From the NCBI GenBank assembly GCA_017457085.1, contig JAFTID010000025.1:1-64000 (forward strand): DNA of 64,000 bases, in the 5' to 3' direction. Each line of letters starts with the position of its first letter. The stretch's first letter is position 1. A model generated the notes under the pieces. The model saw nothing but the letters and a program-made list of their open reading frames with translations. It had not been told where the DNA came from and did no database searches. Made by a program: the position numbers and the translations under genes. Origin of the DNA: Phascolarctobacterium sp. GTDB taxonomy: Bacteria > Bacillota > Negativicutes > Acidaminococcales > Acidaminococcaceae. This document shows positions 6,924 through 17,234 of this stretch, piece by piece.

Positions 6924-9900
6924 GTGCGCTTAAAGTCCTTTGCGACCTATGGCTTCAAATCTTTTGCTGATAAAACTGAATTAACTTTTGATAAAGGTAT
7001 TACTGCTGTTGTTGGACCTAACGGTTCCGGCAAGAGTAATATTTCTGATGCCATTCGTTGGGTATTGGGCGAGCAAAGTGCTAAGTATCTGCGCGGTAGC
7101 AAAATGGAGGACGTAATTTTCTCCGGTAGCAGTAAGCGTAGAGCCTTGGGCGTTGCAGAAGTAACCTTGAATTTTGACAATAGCGACCACGCTTTGGATA
7201 TAGATTTTGAGGAAGTAAGTCTTACTAGACGTTTGTTCCGCAGTGGCGATAGCGAGTATTCCATTAATAAGAAAAGCTGCCGTTTGAAAGATATTGTGGA
7301 CTTAATGGCAGATACTGGTCTTGGTAAAGGCTCTATGTCCATCATCGGGCAAAATAAGATTGACGAGATTCTTAATAGCCGTCCGGAAGAACGTCGCACT
7401 ATTTTTGAAGAAGCTGCAGGCATTGCCAAGTACCGTTTGCGTAAGAAAGAAGCAGTGCATCGTCTGGATGCTGTTGCCAATAACTTGGTGCGTATCAACG
7501 ACATTAAGACTGAGGTTGAAAACCAAGTTGGCCCCTTAAGCTTGGCAGCAGAAAAGACTGCGCAATACAATGCTTTGAGCAAGGAGCTGCGCCAATGTCG
7601 TTTGACAGGCTTCATGCGCAAAATAGATAGCATTGAAGAAGTACGCAAGCAGTTAGATGAAAAGAAAGCGCTTTTAGAAGCAGAATTTTCTGCTCAAAGT
7701 GCTATCTTGAGTACTAAAGAAGCTGAATATACTAAATTGCAGTTGGAGCTGGACAAATTAAGTGAAAGCTACGCACAACTGCAGGAAGATATTAAAAATA
7801 AAGAGCTTGCTTTGGAAAAATTACGTGGTAAAAAGGGAACCTTGGACGAACGTATCGTTCAAAGCAAGAATCAATCGGAGCGTTTAGAAAAACGTAACGA
7901 AGGCTTGAACCAACAAGCAGACGATTTAGAACGGGATATGCAAAAGCTGGCAGTAGAGTTTGATGAGCTGGAAAAGGTTCGTGCTGTTGCCGAACTTAAC
8001 GTGAGCAGCCTAACTGCTGAAAAGGAAGCCAAAGAGCTTGCGTTGCAGGAAGCTAATAAGCAAACCGAAAACATGAAGTCCGATGTGTTTGAAGGCTTGC
8101 AAGAATTGATTAACCTGCGTAATGAACTTCGTGTGTTAGAGCAGGAGCAGGAAGAACGTGTACGTCGTCGTGAATCTTTGAAGCACAGAATCGAAGAAAC
8201 AGAAGCTGTGATTAACGATTTAGAAGAAGAACACCGTAAGATTTTAGAAGCCCAATCCCGCAATAATAATGAAGGACAGCTTTTGGCAAGGGAAGCAAAT
8301 GCCCTGCAAAAGGAAAATTCCGAACTGGAAGCACAGCTGAAGAATGTTTTAAGCAATCAACAGCAATGCCAACGTCGTTTGACTGCTGCAGAAACCAAGG
8401 AGCAATCTTTGCAAAAGATGCAGGCAGCCTACGAAGGCTTTGGTTACGGCATTAAAACCGTGCTGAAGGCTCCGGAATACTGGCGTGAAAAGATTATCGG
8501 TGTGGCGGCGGAGCTTTTAAAAGTAGAAGACAAGTATGTTACTGCTTTGGAAACTGCTTTAGGCGAAGGTGCCCAAAATATTGTGACCGAAGATGCTGCA
8601 ACTGCGAAAAGCGCCATTGCCTACTTAAAGGCAAACAACGCTGGCAGGGCAACTTTCCTTCCTTTGGATACTGTTAAACCGCGCAATCTTTCTGTGGAGG
8701 AAGAACGCTTGGCTAATTTGCCCGGTGTGTGTGGCTACGCAGTAGATTTAGTGCAATATGACAAGCAAGCAGAAAACGCCATCCGTTTCTTGTTGGGGCG
8801 TGTACTGATTGCAGAAAACATAGATGCAGCTTTGGCGGCGGCGAAGGCTGGCAAGTTCCGTATTAGAGTAGTTACCCTTGAAGGTGACGTAGTTAATGCG
8901 GGCGGTAGTATGACAGGTGGTAGCCGTAAGCAGCGTGAAGGCTATCTGAGCCGTGCTAAGGAAATTCAGCAGGCTGGTGTAGCAGTTGATGAACTGCGCA
9001 AAGAAATGCTGAACTGGCAGGAGCAGTTGGAAGAAGTGGAAGCTGCTCAAAAAGCACTGCAAGAAAAATTGCAGGCTGTGGTTGAAAAATTACAGCAACG
9101 TAAAATTAAGGCTAATGAACTGGAACTGCAAAACCAACGTTTAGGTCAGGACAAGGCTCGTGAAAACGAAAAGCTGGTACTGCTTTACGATGACAGGACC
9201 GCAGTTGCCAATGAATATATGGCTAATCGCGACAAGGTGAAAAACCTGCGCACTAGCGTACAGGAAAAGGAAGCCAAGGATAGCGAAGCCAAAACTATCT
9301 TAGAGAATTTGCAAAAGCAAATTGCTAGACAGGGCAGTGAGCTGACTGCAGTAGAAAACCAACTGCAGGATGCGATGATTAAATTAGAAACATCTGCTGC
9401 CAAAACAGATTTTATGAGCGAGCGTATGAAGAACCTTGACGGTGACACCCTGCGTTTGCGTAATGAAATCAAGGTAAATGTTGAAGAACAAGAACGCTTA
9501 ACCCAAGTTGTTGCTGACTGTGAAGCAGAAAAAGTAAGAATTGATACTGAAAGCAGCTCCTTACTGCAAGACTTGCAAGAAATTGTAGGTGGTAAGGACC
9601 GCTTTACGGAAGAACGTTTTGCAATCAACGCACAACAACAGGTTGCTGAACAACAAATTACCGAAGCAAGAAAGCTTGTGAACAGCAGTGAAAACAAGCT
9701 GCGCCAAATCGAACTGGAAATGACCAGACAAAATAGCGATTATGAGCATGCTTTGGAGCAATTGGGAAGCGAATACAATATGGATGTGGCAGCGGCTCGC
9801 AATGAAGAGCTGTTGGAAATGGATGCTAAGGCTCTGCAACGTTTGGAAAGCAAGCTAAATGTGAAGATTGCCGATCTTGGACCCATTAACCCTGCTGCAA

Positions 9901-10478
9901 TTGAAGAATACCAAGCGGTTAAAGAACGCAGTGAATTTTTGGCGAAGCAGTACAACGATTTATGCGAGGCTAGGGAAAACTTGGAAGCAGTCATCAGCGA
10001 AATTAATTCCGGCATGACCAAGAAGTTTAAGGAAGCCTTTAACCAAATTAACGTGTACTTTGCTGATTGCTATGTAAAACTTTTCGGTGGTGGTACTGCC
10101 CTTCTGAAATTGTCTAATCCGGAAGATGTTTTAAATTCCGGTATTGATATTGAAGTGCAGCCTCCGGGAAAACGATTGCAAAGCCTGTACTTAATGTCCG
10201 GTGGCGAACGTGCCTTGACGGTTATTGCTTTGCTTTTCGCCTTGCTTAGCTATCAGCCGTCTCCCTTCTGCATCTTGGACGAAATTGATGCGGCGCTGGA
10301 CGATGCCAATATTATGAGATTTTCTAATTTCCTGCGTGAATACGCGACTAATACACAGTTTATTATTATCACTCACCGTAAGGGCACCATGGAATGCGCA
10401 GACATTATGTACGGCGTAACCATGGAAGAATCCGGTGTATCGAAGCTGCTGTCTGTAAAGATTAGCGAAAAGGAGTAG
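6924..10478 (+). CDS. smc: chromosome partition protein SMC
   Basis: A 1184-residue condensin ATPase that compacts and segregates the chromosome with ScpA and ScpB. The N-terminal head has Walker [21 protein letters not shown] near residue 32. Two long coiled-coil arms flank a hinge at about 505-640. The C-terminal head has the signature LMSGGERA and Walker [14 protein letters not shown] near 1115. Length is normal. Translation starts at a GTG whose product [16 protein letters not shown] fits the family. ftsY follows at once, as in many Firmicutes. Confidence 0.97.
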   Translation: MRLKSFATYGFKSFADKTELTFDKGITAVVGPNGSGKSNISDAIRWVLGEQSAKYLRGSKMEDVIFSGSSKRRALGVAEVTLNFDNSDHALDIDFEEVSLTRRLFRSGDSEYSINKKSCRLKDIVDLMADTGLGKGSMSIIGQNKIDEILNSRPEERRTIFEEAAGIAKYRLRKKEAVHRLDAVANNLVRINDIKTEVENQVGPLSLAAEKTAQYNALSKELRQCRLTGFMRKIDSIEEVRKQLDEKKALLEAEFSAQSAILSTKEAEYTKLQLELDKLSESYAQLQEDIKNKELALEKLRGKKGTLDERIVQSKNQSERLEKRNEGLNQQADDLERDMQKLAVEFDELEKVRAVAELNVSSLTAEKEAKELALQEANKQTENMKSDVFEGLQELINLRNELRVLEQEQEERVRRRESLKHRIEETEAVINDLEEEHRKILEAQSRNNNEGQLLAREANALQKENSELEAQLKNVLSNQQQCQRRLTAAETKEQSLQKMQAAYEGFGYGIKTVLKAPEYWREKIIGVAAELLKVEDKYVTALETALGEGAQNIVTEDAATAKSAIAYLKANNAGRATFLPLDTVKPRNLSVEEERLANLPGVCGYAVDLVQYDKQAENAIRFLLGRVLIAENIDAALAAAKAGKFRIRVVTLEGDVVNAGGSMTGGSRKQREGYLSRAKEIQQAGVAVDELRKEMLNWQEQLEEVEAAQKALQEKLQAVVEKLQQRKIKANELELQNQRLGQDKARENEKLVLLYDDRTAVANEYMANRDKVKNLRTSVQEKEAKDSEAKTILENLQKQIARQGSELTAVENQLQDAMIKLETSAAKTDFMSERMKNLDGDTLRLRNEIKVNVEEQERLTQVVADCEAEKVRIDTESSSLLQDLQEIVGGKDRFTEERFAINAQQQVAEQQITEARKLVNSSENKLRQIELEMTRQNSDYEHALEQLGSEYNMDVAAARNEELLEMDAKALQRLESKLNVKIADLGPINPAAIEEYQAVKERSEFLAKQYNDLCEARENLEAVISEINSGMTKKFKEAFNQINVYFADCYVKLFGGGTALLKLSNPEDVLNSGIDIEVQPPGKRLQSLYLMSGGERALTVIALLFALLSYQPSPFCILDEIDAALDDANIMRFSNFLREYATNTQFIIITHRKGTMECADIMYGVTMEESGVSKLLSVKISEKE

Positions 10479-10484
10479 TTGAAG

Positions 10485-11411
10485 ATGGGATTTTTTGAGC
10501 GTTTAAAAGAAGGTCTTAGCAAAACTCGCCGTAACTTTACTGAAAGAATCCAAGAATTAGTAAGCTTTTCTGCTTCCATTGACGAAGACTTTTTAGAAGA
10601 GCTGGAAATGATTCTGCTTTCTGCGGACGTAGGCGTTAAGACTACTGAAAAATTGATTAAAGCAGTACGTGATGCTGCCAAGAAAAATGAAATCAAGGGA
10701 ACCGAAGAGGTTATTCCCTTCCTGAAAAAATATTTGTCCGAAATGCTGGCTGACAGCGGTCAACGTACCCGTATTGGTGCGAAGCCTACTGTAATTTTAG
10801 TTGTTGGCGTTAATGGCGTTGGTAAGACCACTACCATTGGCAAGCTGGCAAATTACTTCACCCTGTTCAAATATAAAGTAGTATTGGCGGCAGGCGACAC
10901 CTTCCGTGCAGCTGCTTCTGAACAGCTTACAATTTGGGCAGAACGTGCAGGCTGTGACATTGTTCGCCACGCTGAAGGCGCTGACCCGGCGGCAGTAGTA
11001 TTTGATGCTTTGAAGGCTTCCATTGCCCGCAAGGCAGATATCCTGTTCATTGATACTGTTGGTCGCTTGCATAACAAAGCTAATTTAATGAACGAACTTG
11101 AAAAGGTTCACCGCATTATTAAACGTGAAATTCCTGATGCTCCCCACGAAACCTTCTTGGTACTGGATGCTACCACTGGTCAAAACGCAATCAACCAAGC
11201 GAAGGTGTTCATGGAAACTGCCAACGTTACTGGCGTAGTGCTTACTAAACTTGACGGCACTGCTAAGGGCGGTGTGGTTATCGCTATTAAAGAAGAGCTT
11301 GGCTTGCCTGTAAAATGGATTGGCGTAGGCGAAGGCATTATGGATTTCCGTCCCTTCGAGCCTGAAAAATTTGTTGAAGCTTTATTTGAACTGACAAGTA
11401 AAAATACTTGA
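10485..11411 (+). CDS. ftsY: signal recognition particle receptor FtsY
   Basis: A 308-residue SRP receptor GTPase that docks ribosome-SRP complexes at the inner membrane. It has an N-terminal helical NG-domain bundle, P-loop [15 protein letters not shown] near residue 107, [16 protein letters not shown] near 189 and [10 protein letters not shown] near 250. It lacks the long acidic A-domain of E. coli FtsY, as is usual in Firmicutes. The ATG at 10485 is chosen because AAGGAG at the end of smc lies 9 bases before it and [11 protein letters not shown] is the family start. Confidence 0.95.
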   Translation: MGFFERLKEGLSKTRRNFTERIQELVSFSASIDEDFLEELEMILLSADVGVKTTEKLIKAVRDAAKKNEIKGTEEVIPFLKKYLSEMLADSGQRTRIGAKPTVILVVGVNGVGKTTTIGKLANYFTLFKYKVVLAAGDTFRAAASEQLTIWAERAGCDIVRHAEGADPAAVVFDALKASIARKADILFIDTVGRLHNKANLMNELEKVHRIIKREIPDAPHETFLVLDATTGQNAINQAKVFMETANVTGVVLTKLDGTAKGGVVIAIKEELGLPVKWIGVGEGIMDFRPFEPEKFVEALFELTSKNT

Positions 11412-11470
11412 CACAGCAGAACTTTTCCAGTATAATTGCATAGTCGGATATTTTGAGTGAGGAAAGAACA

Positions 11471-11818
11471 TTGTTAGAGCAAGATTTTGAGCAACGAATG
11501 AGGCTGGGCAGACTGTTTGATATGTACGGCGGCCTGTTAACTGAAAAACAGCAGCAATGCTTAAAATATTATTTCTACGATGATTTGTCCTTAACGGAAA
11601 TCGGCGAAGAGCTTGGAGTTTCCAGACAAGCAGTCCACGATTTACTGAAAAGAGTGGAACAAACACTGGAAAAGAACGAGAAGAAGCTTGGGCTTCTGGC
11701 TCGTGATGAAGCTGATAAAGAACGCTTGCGTTCTGTAATAAAACTGTTGGCTGGCAAACAGCCGCAAAATGAAAAAGCCATTCAAATCTTAAACGAGATG
11801 TGTGGCGAAAGTAGGTAA
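11471..11818 (+). CDS. ylxM: YlxM/p13-like DNA-binding protein (UPF0122)
   Basis: A 115-residue helix-turn-helix protein with the family pattern LLTEKQQQCLKYYFYDDLSL followed by IGEELGVSRQAVHDLLKR. YlxM is encoded between ftsY and ffh in many Firmicutes and is linked to SRP function. I prefer the TTG start at 11471 because GAGGAAAG stands just before it; an in-frame TTG at 11453 would add six residues but has no clear ribosome binding site. Confidence 0.85.
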   Translation: MLEQDFEQRMRLGRLFDMYGGLLTEKQQQCLKYYFYDDLSLTEIGEELGVSRQAVHDLLKRVEQTLEKNEKKLGLLARDEADKERLRSVIKLLAGKQPQNEKAIQILNEMCGESR

Positions 11819-11828
11819 GGTTAATTAG

Positions 11829-13178
11829 ATGGCTTTTGAAAATTTATCTGAAAGATTACAAAATGCTATAAAGATGTTCCGTGGTGCTGGCAAAATCACT
11901 GAAGATGATTTAAAAGCACCTTTACGCGAAGTGCGTATGGCTCTCTTAGAAGCTGACGTAAACTTCAAAGTAGTTAAAGATTTTATCGGTAAGGTTAAAG
12001 AACGCGCTTTGGGTGCAGAGGTTAGCGAAAGTCTTAATCCCCACCAACAAATCATCAAAATCGTTAACGACGAATTGATTCAACTGTTGGGTGGTACTCA
12101 AAGCAAATTGACCGTAGCTCCCAAACCGCCCACCATCATCATGCTGGTTGGTTTGCAAGGTGCAGGTAAAACTACTACCGCCGGTAAATTGGCACATTAC
12201 TTAAAGCACAAGAAAAACAAGAAACCTTTGCTGGTTGCAGGCGACGTTTACCGTCCCGCAGCGATTACCCAATTACAAGTTTTGGGTGAACAGCTAAATG
12301 TGCCCGTATTCACTTTGGGCGACAAGGTTTCTCCTGTTGAAATTGCTCGTCAAGCAATTGATAAAGCTTTCACTTTGGCTTGCGATACCATCATCATCGA
12401 TACCGCAGGTCGTTTGCATATTAACGAAGAGCTGATGAACGAATTACGCCAAATTAAAGGTGCCGTTAATCCTCACGAAATCTTGCTGGTAGTTGATGCT
12501 ATGACCGGTCAAGATGCAGTAACCGTAGCAGAAAGCTTCAATGGTGAGCTTGGCATCGACGGCTTGATTGTAACCAAGCTGGATGGTGACGCTCGCGGTG
12601 GTGCAGTACTTTCCGTAAAAGCAGTAACCGGCAAACCGGTAAAAATGATTGGTATGGGCGAAAAGCTTGACGCTTTGGAACCCTTCCATCCCGACCGTAT
12701 GGCTTCCCGTATCTTGGGTATGGGCGATATCCTGACCTTGGTAGAAAAAATTCAATCTACCACTGACCTGGCTAAAGCCTTGGAGATGGAAAAGAAACTG
12801 CGCAAAGATGAATTTACTCTGGAACAGTTCCTTGACCAAATGCAACAAGTGAAAAAATTAGGTTCCTTGGAAACCATTTTGGGCTTAATCCCCGGCATGG
12901 GCGGTATCAGCCAAAAGCTGAAAGAAGCTAATGTGGACGAAAAAGAATTTGACCGCATTGAAGCAATCATTCGTTCCATGACTCCGAAAGAACGTCGTAA
13001 CCCGGACATCATCAACGGTAGCAGACGTAAACGTATTGCAGCAGGCTGTGGCATGCGCGTACAAGACGTTAACAAGCTGCTGAAAAACTTCGAAGAAAGT
13101 AAAAAAATGATGAAGAAAATGCAGGGTATGGCAAAATTTGCTTCTAAAGGTGGATTTAAACTCCCCTTTACACATTAA
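11829..13178 (+). CDS. ffh: signal recognition particle protein Ffh
   Basis: A 449-residue SRP GTPase that binds signal peptides and SRP RNA. The N domain is followed by P-loop GLQGAGKTTTAGKLA near residue 105, DTAGRLHINEELM near 187 and TKLDGDARGGA near 245. The Met-rich M domain carries SRRKRIAAGCGMRVQDVN and ends in a Lys/Met-rich helix. It lies in the order ylxM-ffh-rpsP, and a gap of 47 bases separates it from rpsP. Confidence 0.97.
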   Translation: MAFENLSERLQNAIKMFRGAGKITEDDLKAPLREVRMALLEADVNFKVVKDFIGKVKERALGAEVSESLNPHQQIIKIVNDELIQLLGGTQSKLTVAPKPPTIIMLVGLQGAGKTTTAGKLAHYLKHKKNKKPLLVAGDVYRPAAITQLQVLGEQLNVPVFTLGDKVSPVEIARQAIDKAFTLACDTIIIDTAGRLHINEELMNELRQIKGAVNPHEILLVVDAMTGQDAVTVAESFNGELGIDGLIVTKLDGDARGGAVLSVKAVTGKPVKMIGMGEKLDALEPFHPDRMASRILGMGDILTLVEKIQSTTDLAKALEMEKKLRKDEFTLEQFLDQMQQVKKLGSLETILGLIPGMGGISQKLKEANVDEKEFDRIEAIIRSMTPKERRNPDIINGSRRKRIAAGCGMRVQDVNKLLKNFEESKKMMKKMQGMAKFASKGGFKLPFTH

Positions 13179-13225
13179 ATAAAAAATAATTAAATGAGAT
13201 ATTTCGTTAAGGAGGTGAATTTAAC

Positions 13226-13495
13226 ATGGCAGTTAAAATCCGTTTAATGCGTATGGGCGCTAAAAAAGCTCCTTTCTATCGTATTGTTGTTGCTGACGCA
13301 CGTTCTCCGCGTGACGGCAGATTCATCGAAAGCATCGGTTATTATGATTCCACCAAACAACCGGCTGACGTAAAAATCGACGCTGAAAAAGCAGTTGATT
13401 GGATGACCAAAGGTGCACAACCCACCGACACCGTTAAATCCTTGTTCAGCAAAAATGGCATCATGAAACAATATGCTGATTCCAAAGCAAAATAA
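13226..13495 (+). CDS. rpsP: 30S ribosomal protein bS16
   Basis: An 89-residue ribosomal protein starting [20 protein letters not shown], the family signature, with [14 protein letters not shown] following. It has normal length and a strong ribosome binding site (AAGGAGGTG) about 8 bases upstream. It heads the ribosome maturation group rpsP-khpA-ylqD-rimM-trmD. Confidence 0.97.
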   Translation: MAVKIRLMRMGAKKAPFYRIVVADARSPRDGRFIESIGYYDSTKQPADVKIDAEKAVDWMTKGAQPTDTVKSLFSKNGIMKQYADSKAK

Positions 13496-13514
13496 TTAGA
13501 GAGGCGTGACCTAC

Positions 13515-13742
13515 ATGAAAGAATTGGTAGAAGTAATGGCCAAGTCTCTTGTAAGTAATCCGTCTGCAGTAGTCGTGGAGGAGGAAACTACCGGTACAAC
13601 AACGGTGCTTCGCCTCCATGTTGCTTCTGAAGATATGGGTAAAGTTATCGGAAAACAGGGCCGTATCGCCAAAGCGATCAGAACAGTTATGAAGGCAGTT
13701 GCAACTCGCGAGAATGTAAAAGTTATCGTTGAAATTATCTAA
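13515..13742 (+). CDS. khpA: KH-domain RNA-binding protein KhpA
   Basis: A 75-residue single KH domain protein with the GxxG loop in MGKVIGKQGRIAKAIRTVMKA. KhpA (YlqC) binds RNA, often with KhpB, and affects cell envelope growth in several Firmicutes. It usually follows rpsP, as here. The ATG at 13515 fits both the family start MKELVEVMAKSLV and the GAGG site 10 bases before it. The GTG at 13506 lies too close to that site. Confidence 0.92.
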   Translation: MKELVEVMAKSLVSNPSAVVVEEETTGTTTVLRLHVASEDMGKVIGKQGRIAKAIRTVMKAVATRENVKVIVEII

Positions 13743-13762
13743 TATTAAGGATGGTAAAACTA

Positions 13763-14167
13763 ATGGATAAAATGTTGGTTAGAGTTCCTGTTGCAGTTAA
13801 AGCTAAAGTAACCGAAGACTTAAAGTTGAAAATTATTGGAGATCTCCAAAAAACTATAAAAAATATGGAATTGGATCTTGAACAATTCGAATTCCAAGCA
13901 AAAAAAGCGCTGCATCAAGCAGCTAGCGATTTGAGCGTGCTCCCGGCTTTGCGCGAACAAATCGAAGTAGAAAGAAATAAACGAGTTTCTGCAAAAGCTG
14001 AAGCTGAAGCAAAATTAAAACGTGCTGAAGATTTGGCTATTGGTGCTGAAATTGGTCATGGTACCTTGGAACGCACTGTAGAAATCACCATTGGTACCAA
14101 CATCGACGCTCTCATGGGTGCTGAAATTGTTACCGAAGATGGTAAAGTTATTGCTTTCCGCGAATAA
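13763..14167 (+). CDS. ylqD: YlqD family protein
   Basis: A 134-residue protein with a predicted coiled-coil middle (about 20-85, rich in Lys, Glu, Gln and Ala) and a small beta-rich C-terminal part (GAEIGHGTLERTVEITIGTN). This matches YlqD, a family of unknown role encoded between khpA and rimM. The start at 13763 is chosen for the AAGGATGG site upstream. Its stop overlaps the rimM start by one base (TAATG), suggesting coupling. Confidence 0.8.
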   Translation: MDKMLVRVPVAVKAKVTEDLKLKIIGDLQKTIKNMELDLEQFEFQAKKALHQAASDLSVLPALREQIEVERNKRVSAKAEAEAKLKRAEDLAIGAEIGHGTLERTVEITIGTNIDALMGAEIVTEDGKVIAFRE

Positions 14168-14670
14168 TGGATAAAGAAATAATTATCGGTAAAATTGTCG
14201 CTCCGCACGGTGTGCGGGGCGATATTCGCATTATGCCCTTAACAGAAAAGCCGGACTTGTTCTTAGAACTTGATTATCTTCTGTTGGAGGGTGGCAAAAA
14301 ATTAACTGTTAAAAACGCACGCTTCCACAAACGTATGGTACTGGTGACTACTAAGGAAGTTACTACTATGAACGATGCAGAGCTGTTGCGTGACAAACAT
14401 ATCTACATTAAGGCAGAAGATTTGCCGGCATTGGAAGAAGATGAGTTTTATGTAGCTGATTTGGTTGGTATTCCTGTTTATGACTTGGAAGGCAAACAAA
14501 TCGGTACCTTCAAAGATTCTCTTTCTACTGGCAGCAATGACGTGTACGTGATTGCTGTTCCCGGTGCTAAAGATATTTTAGTGCCTGCCTTGAAAGAATA
14601 TTTTAAAGAAATCAACCTTGCTGAAAAGCGCATTGTGGTACAATTACCGGAATGGACTGATGAAGAATGA
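14167..14670 (+). CDS. rimM: ribosome maturation factor RimM
   Basis: A 167-residue 16S rRNA processing factor that helps assemble the 30S head with bS19. The N-terminal barrel starts IIIGKIVAPHGVRGDIRI. The C-terminal PRC-barrel part has EFYVADLVGIPVYD and DILVPALKEYFKEIN. It overlaps trmD by four bases (ATGA), so the two are probably coupled, as in many bacteria. Confidence 0.95.
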   Translation: MDKEIIIGKIVAPHGVRGDIRIMPLTEKPDLFLELDYLLLEGGKKLTVKNARFHKRMVLVTTKEVTTMNDAELLRDKHIYIKAEDLPALEEDEFYVADLVGIPVYDLEGKQIGTFKDSLSTGSNDVYVIAVPGAKDILVPALKEYFKEINLAEKRIVVQLPEWTDEE

Positions 14671-15464
14671 GGTTTTTATTTATAACATTATTTCCTGAAC
14701 AAATTGAGCAGGCTGTTTCCCACAGCATTATCAAACGTGGCATTGACAAGGGATTAATTGAAGTAAGCTGCATTAATCCCCGTGAATTCACTACTGATAA
14801 GCATCGTACTGTGGATGACACTCCCTTTGGTGGCGGTGCAGGTATGGTTTTGAAGCCGGAACCCATGGTAGCAGCAATTCGTAAGGCAAAGGAGCAGTTG
14901 CCCGATGCCCGTGTGGTTGCCATGTGCCCAGGTGGACGTACCTTGAAGCAAAGCATCGTAGAGGAATATGCTCATAGCGGTCAGGATTTAATTTTCGTAT
15001 GTGGTCATTACGAAGGCTTTGATGAACGCATCTTTAATTGGGTGGACGAAAAGCTTTCCATTGGTGATTACGTGCTTACTGGCGGTGAAATGCCTGCGCT
15101 CATTATCATGGATGCAGTTAGCCGCTTTATCCCCGGTGTGTTGGGTAAGCTTGTCAGTGCGGAGGAAGATTCCTTTAGCACAGGTATGCTGGAATATCCC
15201 CAGTACACCCGCCCTGTAGATTTTGAAGGCTTGGTAGTGCCGGAGATTTTACGCAATGGCAACCACGCCCTTATCAATCGCTGGCGTAGAAAAAAATCCT
15301 TGAAGGCAACTTATAGACTTCGTCCTGACCTGCTCAGTCAAGAGGTGCTAGATGCCATCGCTGGTAAAGTACCTCGTGACATGAAAAAGGACGAGAAGAA
15401 GTTTTATGCCGAAGTAAGGGAAGAATTGGCTCAAGAGGCTCTTGAAGCTACTGAAGGTGAATAA
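14667..15464 (+). CDS. trmD: tRNA (guanine37-N1)-methyltransferase TrmD
   Basis: A 265-residue SPOUT methyltransferase that makes m1G37 in tRNA and so prevents frameshifting. Visible motifs are MRFLFITLFPEQIE at the start, FGGGAGMVLKPEP near 53, and the knot segments CGHYEGFDERI and SIGDYVLTGGE around 112-138. Its catalytic Asp is in the FDERI region. Length is a little above the usual 240-250. The next gene starts two bases after its stop. Confidence 0.96.
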   Translation: MRFLFITLFPEQIEQAVSHSIIKRGIDKGLIEVSCINPREFTTDKHRTVDDTPFGGGAGMVLKPEPMVAAIRKAKEQLPDARVVAMCPGGRTLKQSIVEEYAHSGQDLIFVCGHYEGFDERIFNWVDEKLSIGDYVLTGGEMPALIIMDAVSRFIPGVLGKLVSAEEDSFSTGMLEYPQYTRPVDFEGLVVPEILRNGNHALINRWRRKKSLKATYRLRPDLLSQEVLDAIAGKVPRDMKKDEKKFYAEVREELAQEALEATEGE

Positions 15465-15465
15465 A

Positions 15466-16041
15466 ATGGCTGATTTATATGTAGGCCTTGTTCATTACCC
15501 AATTTATAATAAGCGTATGCACGTTATTGCAGGCGCTGTTACAAATTTTGACATTCACGATATTTCCCGTACCTGTCGTACTTATGATGTGCGTCGTTAC
15601 TACATAATTCATCCTTTAGATGTGCAAAGGGACATTATCAAGAAGATTATCGGCTACTGGCAGGAGGGTTACGGAAGAACCTACAATCCTGACCGTAGCA
15701 ATGCTCTTGATATCGTCTGCTGGCAGGCAGATATTGAAGCTGCGGCCCAAGACATTGAAGCCCAATGTGGTAAACGTCCCTACATCGTAACAACTGATGC
15801 GAGAATTTATCCTAACACTGTTTCCTACAGCTTCATGCGTAAGCAGCTTAAGGAAGGGGATAGACCAATCCTTCTTCTTTTTGGCACAGGCTTTGGCATT
15901 GAAGCAGAAACCATGAGCAAATTTGATTATATTTTAGAGCCTATCTATGGTGCTTGTGACTATAATCACTTGTGCGTACGCAGTGCTGCGGCGATTATTT
16001 TAGACCGCTTGGCAGGCGAACCGTGGTGGGAAAAAGAGTAG
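15466..16041 (+). CDS. SPOUT-type RNA methyltransferase (PF09936-like)
   Basis: A 191-residue protein with a knot-like C-terminal half (RPILLLFGTGFGIEAE, then YNHLCVRSAAAIILDRL). This matches the Methyltrn_RNA_4 family often encoded after trmD in Firmicutes. The RNA target is not known. The ATG at 15466 follows GAAGGTG and trmD's stop. An in-frame upstream ATG would lie inside trmD and looks spurious. Confidence 0.8.
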   Translation: MADLYVGLVHYPIYNKRMHVIAGAVTNFDIHDISRTCRTYDVRRYYIIHPLDVQRDIIKKIIGYWQEGYGRTYNPDRSNALDIVCWQADIEAAAQDIEAQCGKRPYIVTTDARIYPNTVSYSFMRKQLKEGDRPILLLFGTGFGIEAETMSKFDYILEPIYGACDYNHLCVRSAAAIILDRLAGEPWWEKE

Positions 16042-16071
16042 AATTTCTGTTAACTTTGATGCAAAATTTCA

Positions 16072-16100
16072 TTGCATTATAAGTATAGATGTGGTATAAT
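16072..16100 (+). promoter_or_regulatory. promoter for rplS
   Basis: TTGCAT (16072-16077), a 17-base spacer and TATAAT (16095-16100) form a good sigma-70-type promoter upstream of rplS. Confidence 0.7.
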
Positions 16101-16106
16101 GCACGT

Positions 16107-16165
16107 TGTGTAATACGGACGGTCCGCTGTGGAGTTCGCACATGAACGTCTATGATTTTAGGAGG
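16107..16165 (+). promoter_or_regulatory. structured rplS leader, possible L19 autoregulation
   Basis: The transcribed leader can fold as an outer helix GGACG/CGTCT enclosing a TGTG-GAGTTCG-CACA hairpin, just before the ribosome binding site AGGAGG. L19 leader RNAs are known upstream of rplS in Firmicutes. I have not matched this sequence to that family, so it is a suggestion. Confidence 0.4.
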
Positions 16166-16170
16166 AAAAA

Positions 16171-16512
16171 ATGAACATTATTGAAGTATTGGAACAAGAA
16201 CAACTCCGTTCCGACATCCCCGAATTCCGCGCTGGTGACACTGTAAAAGTTCACGCAAAAATCGTTGAAGGCAACAGAGAACGTATCCAAGTATTTGAAG
16301 GCGTTGTAATTTCCCGTAGCGGTTCTGGCGTACGTGAAAACTTCACCGTTCGTCGTATTTCTTATGGTGTTGGCGTAGAAAGAACTTTCCCGGTTCATAG
16401 CCCGCGTATCGATAAAATCGAAGTGGCTCGTCGTGGTATCGTTCGTCGCGCTAAACTGTACTATCTGCGCAACCTCACTGGTAAAGCAGCTCGTATCAGA
16501 GAACGCCGCTAA
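16171..16512 (+). CDS. rplS: 50S ribosomal protein bL19
   Basis: A 113-residue ribosomal protein at the 30S/50S interface. The sequence has the family segments [20 protein letters not shown] and [20 protein letters not shown], and ends in a basic tail KAARIRERR. It has its own promoter and structured leader and is followed by a terminator, so it can be made apart from the trmD group. Confidence 0.97.
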   Translation: MNIIEVLEQEQLRSDIPEFRAGDTVKVHAKIVEGNRERIQVFEGVVISRSGSGVRENFTVRRISYGVGVERTFPVHSPRIDKIEVARRGIVRRAKLYYLRNLTGKAARIRERR

Positions 16513-16533
16513 TTTTAATTTTGTTCTTAATGG

Positions 16534-16562
16534 AAGGGACTGTGCATTACAGTCCCTTTTAT
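16534..16562 (+). terminator. rho-independent terminator after rplS
   Basis: AAGGGACTGT / ACAGTCCCTT form a ten-pair stem with loop GCATT, followed by TTTTATT. Confidence 0.85.
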
Positions 16563-16589
16563 TATTTCCAAGGAAATTTTGCCTTTCTG

Positions 16590-16618
16590 CTGACTAGAGC
16601 AGGATTTTATGTTAAAAT
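16590..16618 (+). promoter_or_regulatory. promoter for lepB-rbgA
   Basis: CTGACT (16590-16595), a 17-base spacer and TAAAAT (16613-16618) lie 40 bases before the lepB start. Confidence 0.6.
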
Positions 16619-16658
16619 AGAAAACGAATTCTTTTAGAACGTGAAAGGAGTGCTTAGA

Positions 16659-17234
16659 ATGAGCAGTAAAAAAAGCTCTTCCTCTTGGCAAGATGCAGCC
16701 AGCGATTGGCTTATTTCTATTATTGTGGCAGTAGCGTTGGCTTTCTGCATTCGTACTTTTTTAGTGGAACCTTATATGGTAGAAGGTTCTTCCATGTATC
16801 CTACCTTGAAGCATCACGAACGATTAATTGTTGATAAGCTTAGCTACTTCATCACCGACCCGAAAAAAGGTGAAATCGTAGTGTTCCGTTATCCTAAAGA
16901 CGAAAGCCGCGATTTTATTAAACGCGTTATTGCAGTTGGTGGCGACACCATTGAAATGGACAACGGTAAAGTTTTCGTTAATGGTAAGCAAATTGAAGAA
17001 GGCTATATCTATAAAAACGATCCTAAAGGACCGAACATGTCCAATTATAGCAAGTCCGTTGTTCCCGAAGGTCATATCTTCGTGTTGGGCGATAACCGTA
17101 ACAATTCTGAAGACAGCCGTTACAGAGGTGTAGGCTACGTTCCGCACCGCTTGGTGAAGGGCAGAGCCATCGTTGCTTTCTGGCCTTTGAACAGCTTCCG
17201 TTTAATTAGCGCTGATGCAGGTACCGTTAAATGA
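16659..17234 (+). CDS. lepB: signal peptidase I
   Basis: A 191-residue membrane-bound serine protease that removes signal peptides on the outer side of the inner membrane. One membrane helix (about 15-35) precedes the catalytic Ser motif EGSSMYPTL near residue 46. The catalytic Lys is in RDFIKRVIAVGGD near 87, and the box GDNRNNSEDSRYRG follows near 145. The ATG at 16659 is preferred since GAAAGGAG stands upstream; an in-frame GTG at 16641 overlaps that site. It overlaps rbgA by four bases. Confidence 0.93.
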   Translation: MSSKKSSSSWQDAASDWLISIIVAVALAFCIRTFLVEPYMVEGSSMYPTLKHHERLIVDKLSYFITDPKKGEIVVFRYPKDESRDFIKRVIAVGGDTIEMDNGKVFVNGKQIEEGYIYKNDPKGPNMSNYSKSVVPEGHIFVLGDNRNNSEDSRYRGVGYVPHRLVKGRAIVAFWPLNSFRLISADAGTVK